Shown piece by piece: positions 56,146 through 64,000 of a DNA stretch of 64,000 bases. The stretch is taken from positions 992,001-1,056,000 of the forward strand of contig JAGTXZ010000009.1 in assembly GCA_018398575.1 (NCBI GenBank), given 5' to 3'. The translations under genes were made by a program, and so were the position numbers. Under the pieces are notes generated by a model. That model made no database searches and was not told where the DNA came from. It worked only from the letters and a program-made list of their open reading frames with translations. This DNA is from Ampelomyces quisqualis. Taxonomy: Eukaryota; Ascomycota; Dothideomycetes; Pleosporales; Phaeosphaeriaceae. The first letter of the stretch is position 1; each line of letters opens with the position of its first letter.

Positions 56146-57292
56146 CTACGCGGCTAATGCAGCTGCGACTAGCACGTCGATGCCCGCCGCATGACTGGCT
56201 GTGGTGACGTTCTTGCTTCCGCCTTGCCATCTGTCTGTGATGAGGTTGTTGTCAACCTTGGCCTGGCTCCACGCACTGTCTGCGTTTCTTTTCAAGAAAT
56301 CCGTGGAGCTCTGCTGGGGTTGGTTCTCGTTGAGGGACGAGAGACCTCGGACGAAGGCGCCTTTGAACAGTGCGGCTTGGTCGTCGAGCGGACCACTGAC
56401 GGGCTCTGTCAGGATGCCGTTTTCGCTGAGCCCGGAAATGGCTGCGTTGGTGATGTTGTACGCATGACTGATGTAGCCTCCGTCGCTTCTTGCGCGTGCG
56501 AGTTCGGACAGACCTGTGAGGACGACACCCTGGTTGTATGTGAACGTTGTCTTTCCGTCGTTCTTGCACGACGTCTTGTCGATACCGTCGTTGATCAGGC
56601 CTTGTGCATTGATGACCCCTGAGTGGTAGAACCAGTCCCATTCCATCTGGGCCCAGTTGACGTAGTGCTCCTTCTCTTCAGCGGGGACACGATTTGCCAG
56701 TGATGCCCCGACGGCAAGAAATAGCTCGTTAGAGATGGCAGCGATACTCTCTTTCTTTTTGTTCCACCAGATGCCGCCGTTACAGGGCGTGTTCCAGCCA
56801 CCAGTCATGTCTTCGAAGAGATCTTTAGCAGTGTTGAGGTACTTCGTATCGCCTATCAAGTCGAAGGAGGCAATCCACCCCATTGCCCACCTGTTATGAT
56901 TCAGCGATTGTCTTTCACGCAGCTGATGCGTAGGTATGCTCACCAACCCATGTCGTCATAAAAATCATTCTTCCAATCCTTAGCGCCCAGTTGATTGCGA
57001 GATTTGTCGTATGTGTTGGAGACAATGTCTATAGCTGCTTGCCTGAAAGATGCATCTTCCTTCCCGAACCTGGCAATTGTTTCGACCATGTTACCAGATT
57101 GCCACCACATGTTATTCCTGTATCCAGTCAGCTACAGAATGGTAATGCGTTAAAATGTACTTACCACAAGCCTGTGTTAGTATCGTACCATTTGTCCTGG
57201 AGAGTGTTAATGGCAGCATTCGCATCGTCTGCATAGTCGGCATAGACTAGAGTCAAGCAAATTGGAAGGAGGAATGATCGAGAGAGCTTCAT
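56146..57292 (-). CDS. Glycoside hydrolase family 76 (alpha-1,6-mannanase-like), secreted
   Basis: 348 aa from exons 57292-57165, 57117-56944 and 56890-56146. The signal peptide is MKLSRSFLLPICLTLVYA. GH76 blocks: LW-NNMWWQSGNMVETIARF, DFYDDMGW-WAMGWIASFDL (containing the catalytic Asp-Asp), NTPCNGGIWWNKKKESIAAI, YNQGVVLTGLSEL, DDQAALFKGAFVRGL. Both introns interrupt tryptophan codons next to conserved motifs. Fungal GH76 proteins (Dcw1/Dfg5 relatives) cleave or transglycosylate alpha-1,6-mannan in wall or GPI-glycan processing. The C-terminus (IDVLVAAALAA) is only weakly hydrophobic, so a GPI anchor is doubtful and a soluble secreted enzyme is more likely. Confidence 0.92.
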
Positions 57293-58037
57293 TATGTGAT
57301 TAAGTTCGAGATGTTATGATTTAGAAAGGATATTTATATTGTGGAGAAGATCTCTCCGGTCGCTATGTTTCTGTCGACCACGATGAAACAATGAAACGAG
57401 GACAATACTTTGTTTTATGTTACCATGAGACGCCATGACCATGGTTGAGCGACACTGAGATCAGGTTAAGCAGGCGCACCTGTTTCTGGTTCTGTGCTAA
57501 AGAAAGATTGACGTGTATCAGGCGTGAAGCGGCGGCCTGGCGGTGCATCATAGAGAACTGCCAGGCAAGGAAAATCTTGTGGACTATCGCGACCACAAGC
57601 CGCACAGAAACATCCCTGCCTCTGGCTTCTTACCAGTGTGACATAAGACTCGTGGCACAGCCAGCATGGCGGCCACGCGGCTAGCGAAGTCTGTAAGATC
57701 ATGAGAATGCTGATTTCTGGCAACTAGTTGTGCATTGGTGGAGGCCTGCTCAAACAAAGGACAGTAAGGGTAGCCGCTGTACATCTCTAGACGCAATCGG
57801 CAAGGCCCTGGGGGTCAAGACCTGATCAACGTGGACCCTATCGCAAGCGATGGTGCGCATCATGACCAGGACAACATTCGAGCAGGATGTGTTTTGAAAC
57901 ACAGGGGAGGTTATGTTTGACAGGAATAACACTAGAATCAGATATTATCGCAAGATGAGTTCTGATTGGCGAGATATTTGCGGTCCAGGAGGTCGGATTG
58001 GCTCCAAGATGTAGTCTAAGCGGGATTCAGTATAGCC

Positions 58038-58075
58038 CAGGGACGTGGCGCGTGAAGGGCGTCCCTGTCGCGCCA
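58038..58075. repeat. Two interleaved perfect inverted repeats (pseudoknot-like)
   Basis: CAGGGACG (58038-58045) is the exact reverse complement of CGTCCCTG (58060-58067). TGGCGCG (58046-58052) is the exact reverse complement of CGCGCCA (58069-58075). The order is a-b-a'-b', so the stems are mutually exclusive as hairpins or compatible as an H-type pseudoknot. Transcription of this segment is not shown. Confidence 0.7.
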
Positions 58076-59120
58076 CAGCCTCAGAGGGGTTGAGAAAAGT
58101 ATCGGTCAGGACGACATGGCCAAGTGATGTAATGCGCACGAGATTCGAACTCTGCTGGCTGCCTGCAGGGCGATTGCGCTCCCAAGAACAGCATCGTGAG
58201 CTGCTACTGGTGAAGATCAAGTAAAGAGATCGGCGACGACACTGTCAGCCGCCCAACCGTATGGCGGTTTCATCGAACCGGTCAAGCTCTGTTGTAAGAT
58301 GCCGTGATAGTTGCTCAGCCGCTTCCTGTCTTGTACTTCATGCTGAGCCTTGGAGAAGGATGATGCCGATGGCTGTGCCTCTGGACGCGGTGCTCATGAC
58401 ACAGCCTGTAACACATTCAAGGCTTCTATCCTTCTCGAGTAACGTGACGACTGCCGGACAATGCAGTCTCGGGTGATGAGATCTAGCCCATGTTCGATTA
58501 GATGAAAAGCGGGCTGTTTGCCTCCAAACCAAACTTGCTTTTGCTTTTGTGGATGGCAAAGGTGGAGGGGGTCGCCAAGCGTCGTGGCGAAATAGTGGAC
58601 TCCACCGGTGGGAGGGAGAGCTGGGCAACATTTTGGGTGAGTTCTCGTACATCTGCCACGTTGCGGTCTTGTGCATCCTTCGATGTTGCGTTTGACCTTT
58701 GATGCCATCATGCAGCACACGCCATGATGGTCGATCACGTGCTGCGCGACTTGGTCGTGACTTCCCGCGTCAAACGTCAGCGGGGTACAGCGGGGCACTT
58801 GCAATTCGCGCGTAGGCTTCTCGGCCGCCATACCATGTGCCAGATCTCCCGTTGGAATGACGTGGTGATGGCCACGAAAAGACGCCAGTTGCCGTCCATC
58901 AAGCCCACTAGATGCACGCATCTACCAATTGTGGCGGGCCGTGGTTGGTTCAACGGCCATCACCCTTGTCGCCCGACAGGTGAGAGAGCCTGTCGCGGGT
59001 GGTGTTCTCATGTTGGGCGGCTGCAACACCGCCGCTGCCCTGTATATTACCAGTGTCTGATACCATGACGTACAATTGTCGTAGGCACGTCATTTGTGGG
59101 AGGTAAGAGTCCATCGACAG

Positions 59121-59127
59121 TATATAA
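59121..59127 (+). promoter_or_regulatory. TATA box of HSP9/12-type gene
   Basis: TATATAA lies 108 bp upstream of the ATG at 59229, a usual distance for a strongly inducible fungal promoter with a long pyrimidine/CA-rich leader between. Confidence 0.6.
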
Positions 59128-59228
59128 CACCGTCTATGAGCCCATCTTCCTCTCCTTCATCCCGCAACCGATTTCGATCACCTCATCAAACAAACACCTT
59201 CCAACCAACCACCCAACCAACCATCAAT

Positions 59229-59643
59229 ATGTCTGACCTAGGACGCAAGGGACTCGGCGAGCAGGCCCAGGAGAAGAGTGAGCTACACTGCCCTCACCCC
59301 GTCGCGCACCTGCCATGACTGACCATATCACAGTCACTCCCGACTCGCAGAAGTCTACCCTCGACAAGGCCGGAGAGTCTGTCTCAGGACTTGGTGACAA
59401 GGCCGCATCTGCTGTTCAGCCTGGTAAGCTCGTCCTCCTACGCACCATGTTTTGTCCATCACTGACTCCACACCAGAGGGCCAGAAGTCCACCACCCAGA
59501 AGCTCGGCGACTCTACCCGCTCCGGCGGCGACAAGGCCCAGAACGAGGGCAGCAGTATCCTCGGCTCCGCCCAAGAGGGTCTCAGCAACGCCGGCCAGGC
59601 TGTCACTGATACCTTCAACAGTGCCACTGGCAACAAGAAGTAG
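59229..59643 (+). CDS. HSP9/HSP12-family heat-shock protein
   Basis: 101 aa from exons 59229-59277, 59334-59423 and 59477-59643. It starts MSDLGRKGLGEQAQEK, then ITPDSQKSTLDKAGESVSG, then GDKAASAVQP-EGQKSTTQKL, then GDSTRSGGDKA. The MSDxGRKx...TPDSQKST...PEGxKSTTQK pattern identifies the Hsp12/Hsp9/WH11 family: small hydrophilic, natively unfolded proteins that fold on membranes and accumulate under heat, osmotic or stationary-phase stress. The C-terminus is Ala/Asn-rich (QEGLSNAGQAVTDTFNSATG). Introns are 56 and 53 bp. Confidence 0.93.
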
Positions 59644-59993
59644 ACAGCGTCTTCATGACCTGTCCCTGAGAATGGACAGCTTTTCATGCTAGGTGGAGCC
59701 AAGAGGCAAACACCTATTGGCTAGCTAGCCTTACTCATATACCCTGTTAGCCCAAGAAGGAATGAATGATATTCACTTCTGCACCTGCCTATGATATCCT
59801 ACCTGCTTTTGATGTGACGCATATTGCTGTTCTCTGTGGTCGGGTCCAGGCGTGAGGTCTTACCACAGGACATCTAGCCTCGATGTCCATGGATACGATA
59901 TGACATATGTTGACAGCTTATCGTCACGTACTCGGGTGCTCAAGTTAGGTACCAGCGATAAGTGCGAAGCTGTGGGATTGATGCATGCCATGG
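59644..59993. other. Intergenic between convergent genes
   Basis: 3' sides of the HSP9/12-type gene and the WBP11-like gene. Nothing further recognised. Confidence 0.4.
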
Positions 59994-60923
59994 CTACATA
60001 TCTTCATCGTCCACCTCTTCCATCTCAACCTGCCGAAGCTTCTTCTCTGCCACCGCAGCCTCTGATGCTATATTTTGCATGTCCTCGGCGGCTTCGGCTG
60101 CCATCATCTCATATGCTGCCTCCTGTACTGCTGCCTCAGCGGCCTGTTCCGCCTCGAACGTCGTGGAGGTGCGCTGGTCCTTCAAAAACGCCTCCAGCTC
60201 CTCGTCTTCTTGCTCCGCAACCTGCTTCTTAGGCTCCATGTAGCCTTCATCCTGCAGCTTGTCAAACTCCTCCGGCTCAAGGAGCCTACCCTCACCCTTG
60301 GCCAGCTTCATCTTGTTCGCGACCGCCGTGGGCATGAACCTGGTCGCTTCCTTTAGGAAGTTGCGGACCTCTGGCGCGGCTTCGTAGACGATCTGCGGTC
60401 TCTTTGGCTGCTCCGGTTCTGCAGTGGTGTCTTCGGCGTGAGATCTTCGGTTGCGCTGTCGTGGTATCGGCGGAGGCGTATCGCGAGGCATCGGTATGTC
60501 TCGCACGTCGGCATCGGTGTCGCTGCTGTCGTCCTCTTTCCTCTGCCCGTCGCGCGTCCGCTTGCCTAGCACGCCGCCTCTACCCCCTCTGTGACCACCT
60601 CGTCCGTCTCTGTCGCCACCATCGTCGTGTCTTCGCTCCGGCTTAAATTGTGGTGCCTTGTCGCCCAACGCTTCCCGCGCCTTGTTGACCGCTGCGAGGT
60701 CCTTCTCAAGCTCAGCTAGTCTTTGGCGCTCGTGCGGTCGCAGGCCTCCGCCTTGCTCAGACTCCTTGAGACTGTCGATGTCGCGCTGTATGCGATTGGG
60801 GTTGCGCCGCGCGAGCTTCTCGTTCCGTTGTGCTTGTAGGTTGGCCTTCTGTTTCCTGATCTGCTTCTGCTTCTCTTGCTTCTTGTGGTCCTGGACGGGA
60901 TTGTAATTCTTTTCCTTGGCCAT
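59994..60923 (-). CDS. WBP11-like pre-mRNA splicing protein
   Basis: 309 aa, one exon, start MAKEKNYNPVQDHKKQEKQK. The N-terminal Wbp11 motif follows: NPVQDHKKQEKQKQIRKQK, then NEKLARRNPNRIQRDIDSL, then LRPHERQRLAELEKDLAAV. The middle has Arg/Gly-rich (DRDGRGGHRGGRGG) and Pro-rich (MPRDTPPPIPRQR) segments. Next come VRNFLKEATRFMPTAVANKM and EFDKLQDEGYMEP, and the protein ends in a long acidic/Ala-rich coiled-coil-like tail. Nuclear spliceosome-associated role by family. The frame upstream of 60923 has no ATG. Confidence 0.82.
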   Translation of the reverse strand: MAKEKNYNPVQDHKKQEKQKQIRKQKANLQAQRNEKLARRNPNRIQRDIDSLKESEQGGGLRPHERQRLAELEKDLAAVNKAREALGDKAPQFKPERRHDDGGDRDGRGGHRGGRGGVLGKRTRDGQRKEDDSSDTDADVRDIPMPRDTPPPIPRQRNRRSHAEDTTAEPEQPKRPQIVYEAAPEVRNFLKEATRFMPTAVANKMKLAKGEGRLLEPEEFDKLQDEGYMEPKKQVAEQEDEELEAFLKDQRTSTTFEAEQAAEAAVQEAAYEMMAAEAAEDMQNIASEAAVAEKKLRQVEMEEVDDEDM

Positions 60924-61187
60924 CTTGACAGACGCTTCGACTGATTTTTTGGCGCAAGTAGTGTTTTGAAGTACTTGCACGCTGGTGGGGGGTGGGAGAA
61001 GGGGAAGTTCGGGCGATCTATGACGTGGGCCCGTGCTAAGTTAAACGCGCCGTACCGTACGAAGTACGAAGTAGTTTCGGCGACGCGCTTGTAAATGTGC
61101 CCAGCTGAAGCTTCATGCTGGAGCCTGCAACTGCGGAGCTGTGCCGCGTCACAACCATCACCTGCAAGATACTTCACCACCTCCGCC

Positions 61188-62349
61188 ATGTTCGTACCAA
61201 GAGCATTGAGACTCAAAGGGGTCCGTGAGACTCGGCGCCAGAAGCCACCCGCGCCACCCCCAGCAGACCATTCTGAGAGCAGCAGGGACGATGCGCTCGT
61301 TGATGCAATGCAAGGCATAAGTACAGACTCGCCAAAAGAAAAACACATTGACCCCGCAGCTGTTTCCCGTGGGCCCAGGTTCACGGTCAGGCCTGTTACA
61401 TCAGAATACCTAGCCCAGCTGGTTGCTGGCGTCGAACTCATCTTCTCCGACTATGCGCATCACGAAGAAGTGCGAGCCGCTTGGTTGCAAGAGCGATACA
61501 GGACGGTGGATGGAGGGGAGAAATGTGCGCTAGCCCTCCAAACCACTTACATCCATTTCATGGCTGACATGTGGCTTAGTCGTTCATCTCACTGCAATCC
61601 TCGAAAATCCGCATGTCTCGACACTGAAGCCTGAACCCACACAGGTCTTACTTCAGCAAGCCTTGCGAGAACACCCCTCCCCCTCTCTCGAGCTCGCGAG
61701 CAACGGTTACCATGTCCGCCGAAACCCCTCGTCTTACCCTCCCAAGTTCCTTCCTGAAAACTCGTTCGCGAAGGTCAACGATGACGGGTTGACATTCTGG
61801 GATCAGCGTACTATCTACGTTGAGCCACATCTGCGCAACCTTTGCCAGACTCCTGCTAAAGTCGCGCACTGGTTGAAAGCACATGGCCAGCTGAAATCAA
61901 AGTGGACGCCTATACAGGCAGTACACGTGCTCTACAACAGTTGCGCATTCGTCGTGCTGAGTGGCAGTGTTATGCATGCCGATGTCTGGTCGAAATGGCG
62001 AGCAGCCGACAAGCCAGATGATTGGAAGATCATGACCAAGGTTGAGCATACGAAGCGCACCGCTGAGTATGTTGCCATACTCGAAAAGCGGAATCCGGAG
62101 AGCATGCGCAAAGCTAAGCCGGACGATGCCAACATTCCAGCTATTGCAAGACCAGCGGCGCTCGCAATGGATGTCGAGGTCACTCCAGGTTACACAGAGT
62201 GCATGGCACGACCGAAGAATAAGCGAAAGCGCAACAGACGCAAAGGCGACAAAGAAACGCACGTAGTCGAAGATCAGACTAACGATAGCAACCCTACAGC
62301 TGAAGAGGCACATGAGCATGAGCCACGTAGTAAACGTCGTGCTTGGTGA
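61188..62349 (+). CDS. Conserved-looking protein of unknown function, possibly mitochondrial
   Basis: 368 aa from exons 61188-61524 and 61580-62349. The 55-bp intron (GTGCGC...GCTGAC...CTTAG) joins DGGEK-FVHLTAILENPHVS. An in-frame ATG at 61095 would add 31 residues ending SPARYFTTSA, which looks like a mitochondrial targeting sequence, so the start is uncertain. Notable blocks: FTVRPVTSEYLAQLVAGVEL, LLQQALREHPSPSLELASNG, NSFAKVNDDGLTFWDQRTIY, WTPIQAVHVLYNSCAFVVLS. The C-terminus is strongly basic (RPKNKRKRNRRKGD), then acidic. I do not recognise any catalytic motif or named family. Confidence 0.75.
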
Positions 62350-62813
62350 CAATTTCTCAAGGCTACAGCTAAACCCCGAGAGCAAACACGAGATGCCAGT
62401 GTGTAACTTGGTGAAGCATTCATGTTTGAGCGTCTTCGAGCAATAGCGTCCATCTAGCGTGCTACCCGCTCCCTCCAAGCTGACCGTTCTCGGCGGGAAC
62501 GGGTAGAAGCTGCACCAAAGTTGAATACCCCAACTTCCGCACTTACTCGACAAGCACTGACAAAGTTTACCGAGACTCACCGAAGATGCAGCCCAGCCCA
62601 GCCACAGGCACCGCCTAGTTGAATCATGTGAGCCGAGGGATAGTACCGAATCATGCTGCAGCGCTCAGCTTCAATGGCTATCGAGTATATATCCGGTCCC
62701 AGACCGAGTTACACAATTAAGGAACACCACAAATTGATTAGCATCGTTGTTTCCTCGTCTTTCCCGGCCGTGACGTCTCAATTGCGGTCGCAAATACGAT
62801 CAAGCCTGACGAA
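62350..62813. other. Intergenic spacer
   Basis: 464 bp between the unknown gene and the ligase gene. Presumed 3'UTR and promoter; nothing else seen. Confidence 0.4.
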
Positions 62814-64000
62814 ATGACTACTATTGTAGAGAAGACCTCCGATGGCACCATTGACCGTGCAGCAAAGACATACCCGGTGCCGGACGTGGATGTACTGACG
62901 CTCCTCTTTGGTAAGTGCCTGGCGACTACATTGCCACTACAATGCGACAAATAGTCAACAATATATCAATATGGCGACGACGTAACGACTAATGGGTCAC
63001 AGATTCCGAACATTGCCTTGCGAAACCAGATACTCCAATTCACATCTCAGCCGCGGATCCAAGTCTCGTACTGATCACCTCTCGAGCACGCAATCTGACA
63101 CATGCAACCTCAGCAGCACTCCGAAAGCACTTCGACATTGGCGTGAAGGGACGAGGACAGGACATGTGCTCTGTCATATCGACCGGTCATTACCTGTTAC
63201 CGGTTGCTGCATACGGAATCATTGGAGCTGGTGGTGTGTTCTCTGCCGCATCGGCGGCGAGCACGACGAGCGAGCTCAGCAAACAGCTTCAGGGCGCTGG
63301 ATCGAAAATCCTCCTCACGGTTGAGGGCACGAGAGAAGTTGCCGTGAAAGCGGCTGAAGAGGCGGGGTGGGGCGCTGGTGGCGGTGGACGTGTTCTTCTT
63401 ATGAGTGAAGGAAGAGAATGGGAATTGAGGACCATTGGGAAGGATGGCCAACTTGGCAAGAATCTTATCAATGAAAGCGACAGATTGCAGTGGCAGAAGA
63501 TTACGCATCCGAATGATTTGGAGAACTGTTTGGTCGTTCTCATTTACAGCTCAGGCACGACGGGGCTGCCGAAGGGTAGGTTGCAAGAAACCCCACTTGC
63601 TAGACCTGGCTGACGACGATGCAGGTGTAAAGCTGTCTCATCGGAACCTGGTCGCGGAAGCTGTCATCCCCGGGGACATGTTCAAATCCTGGATATCTGC
63701 TAGATCGACACACGGGAGACATGGTCGATCGGGGTCAATGGCATGCGCACACCGACAGATTGCCGTGTGCCCATCACGGCTGCCACTGCAAAGAAGCGGT
63801 CGGCGAGCCCGCGAAGAGGCGTCCCACATGGGCGCCAGAGGACGGGTAGATACGTCGCGCCCACCCCGCTTCTGCAGCAAGCCGTCACCTGCAGCGTGCC
63901 GCAGCCAATCAGCATGTCAGCCTCGTAAACCGGTGGGTCCGGAAGTATCGAGGTGATGAAAGAATCAAGGGGTTTGGTGATGTGCTGGCGCGGAATGATG
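62814..64000 (+). CDS. AMP-forming acyl/aryl-CoA ligase (ANL superfamily), broken or partial
   Basis: Exons 62814-62910, 63003-63575 and 63625 onward. Intron 1 (GTAAGT...CACAG) gives VLTLLF-DSEHCLAKPDTP; intron 2 (GTAGGT...CTGAC...GCAG) gives GTTGLPKG-VKLSHRNL. The AMP-binding signature IYSSGTTGLPKGVKLSHRNL is intact, as is the upstream GHYLLPVAAYGIIGAGGVFS typical of 4-coumarate-CoA-ligase-like enzymes. After AVIPGDMFKSW, about 63690, the expected continuation (a TLAHLPxAHIAG-type block) is absent. The same frame runs as an unrelated Arg/Ser-rich tail to a stop at 63954-63956. Either a further intron leads beyond the window or the gene is truncated by rearrangement. Confidence 0.75.
63700..64000 (-). 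CDS. Open frame running off the window end, minus strand (partial, unknown)
   Basis: From the window end the minus strand reads without a stop for 99 codons to the TAG at 63702-63700: KPLDSFITSILPDPPVYEAD, then MLIGCGTLQVTACC, and ending VRMPLTPIDHVSRVSI. Codons favour C/G in third position and the peptide looks natural, more so than the overlapping plus-strand frame. I do not recognise the family. If coding, its 3' end overlaps the point where the ligase gene loses homology. Confidence 0.4.
   Translation of the reverse strand, partial: IIPRQHITKPLDSFITSILPDPPVYEADMLIGCGTLQVTACCRSGVGATYLPVLWRPCGTPLRGLADRFFAVAAVMGTRQSVGVRMPLTPIDHVSRVSI

Larger units (their letters stand above)
57293..59228. 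other. Divergent intergenic region with interleaved inverted repeats
   Basis: 1.9 kb between the divergently transcribed GH76 and HSP9/12-type genes. No protein gene recognised. A pair of interleaved inverted repeats at 58038-58075 is listed separately. A TATATAA element at 59121-59127 precedes the HSP-type gene. A tRNA T-arm-like stretch near 58140-58160 does not fold. Confidence 0.45.

Noticed and set aside
58130..58205. Possible tRNA on the minus strand (TTCGAAT loop visible)
   Set aside because: Only three of five T-stem pairs form, and no acceptor or D-stem could be matched around it. It is probably chance or a very old relic.

Overview
The window is nuclear DNA of a filamentous ascomycete. 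Genes are dense and lie on both strands. Most are split by introns of about 50-100 bp with GTAxGT-type donors, CTRAC branch sites and YAG acceptors. The left edge holds an AT-rich transposase relic decayed in the way repeat-induced point mutation (RIP) decays repeats. The secreted AA1-like candidate, the CLN3/Btn1, Dsc3 and Rxt3 orthologues and the mpaB-like oxygenase suggest a Pezizomycotina fungus, probably Dothideomycetes (Pleosporales). That placement is inference from gene content, not from a phylogeny. All gene models below were spliced by hand; each complete spliced model has a length divisible by three and no internal stop.

Layout. 1-2.3 kb: RIP-decayed integrase-type transposase. 2.4-5.4 kb: DUF2470 membrane protein, acetylornithine aminotransferase (ARG8), intron-bearing tRNA-Met. 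5.4-8.1 kb: gene-poor. 8.2-16.6 kb: small secreted AA1-like protein, large SNF2 ATPase, repeat-bearing cell-surface protein. 18.4-24.9 kb: ribosomal protein eS8, F-box/2EXR-like protein, ATP synthase OSCP (ATP5), CLN3/battenin (BTN1). 25.4-33.3 kb: Rxt3 histone-deacetylase-complex subunit, bifunctional 6-phosphofructo-2-kinase/fructose-2,6-bisphosphatase, small proline-rich protein. 33.8-38.7 kb: mitochondrial pyruvate-dehydrogenase-type kinase, cytochrome c, short-chain dehydrogenase; a 17-bp-spaced triple CACGTG array sits between the last two. 39-49.2 kb: double-CCCH protein, mpaB-like oxygenase, RRG9, triple-repeat small protein, DSC3, Dabb-domain protein, ISA1. 49.7-57.3 kb: secreted agmatinase-like ureohydrolase, MATE transporter, GH76 mannanase. 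59.2-64 kb: HSP9/HSP12-type protein, WBP11-like splicing factor, a conserved-looking unknown, and an AMP-forming acyl-CoA ligase whose reading breaks near 63.7 kb, where an opposite-strand frame stays open to the window end.

The genes do not form an obvious biosynthetic cluster or a defence system. The clearest theme is nuclear genes for mitochondria and central carbon/energy metabolism: ARG8, ATP5, PDK, cytochrome c, RRG9, ISA1 and PFK-2/FBPase-2. I found no convincing new multi-gene system. The items most worth a second look are the 17-bp-periodic E-box array, an interleaved double inverted repeat near 58.05 kb, two repeat-built proteins of unknown function, in-frame optional introns, and the breakpoint at the right edge.
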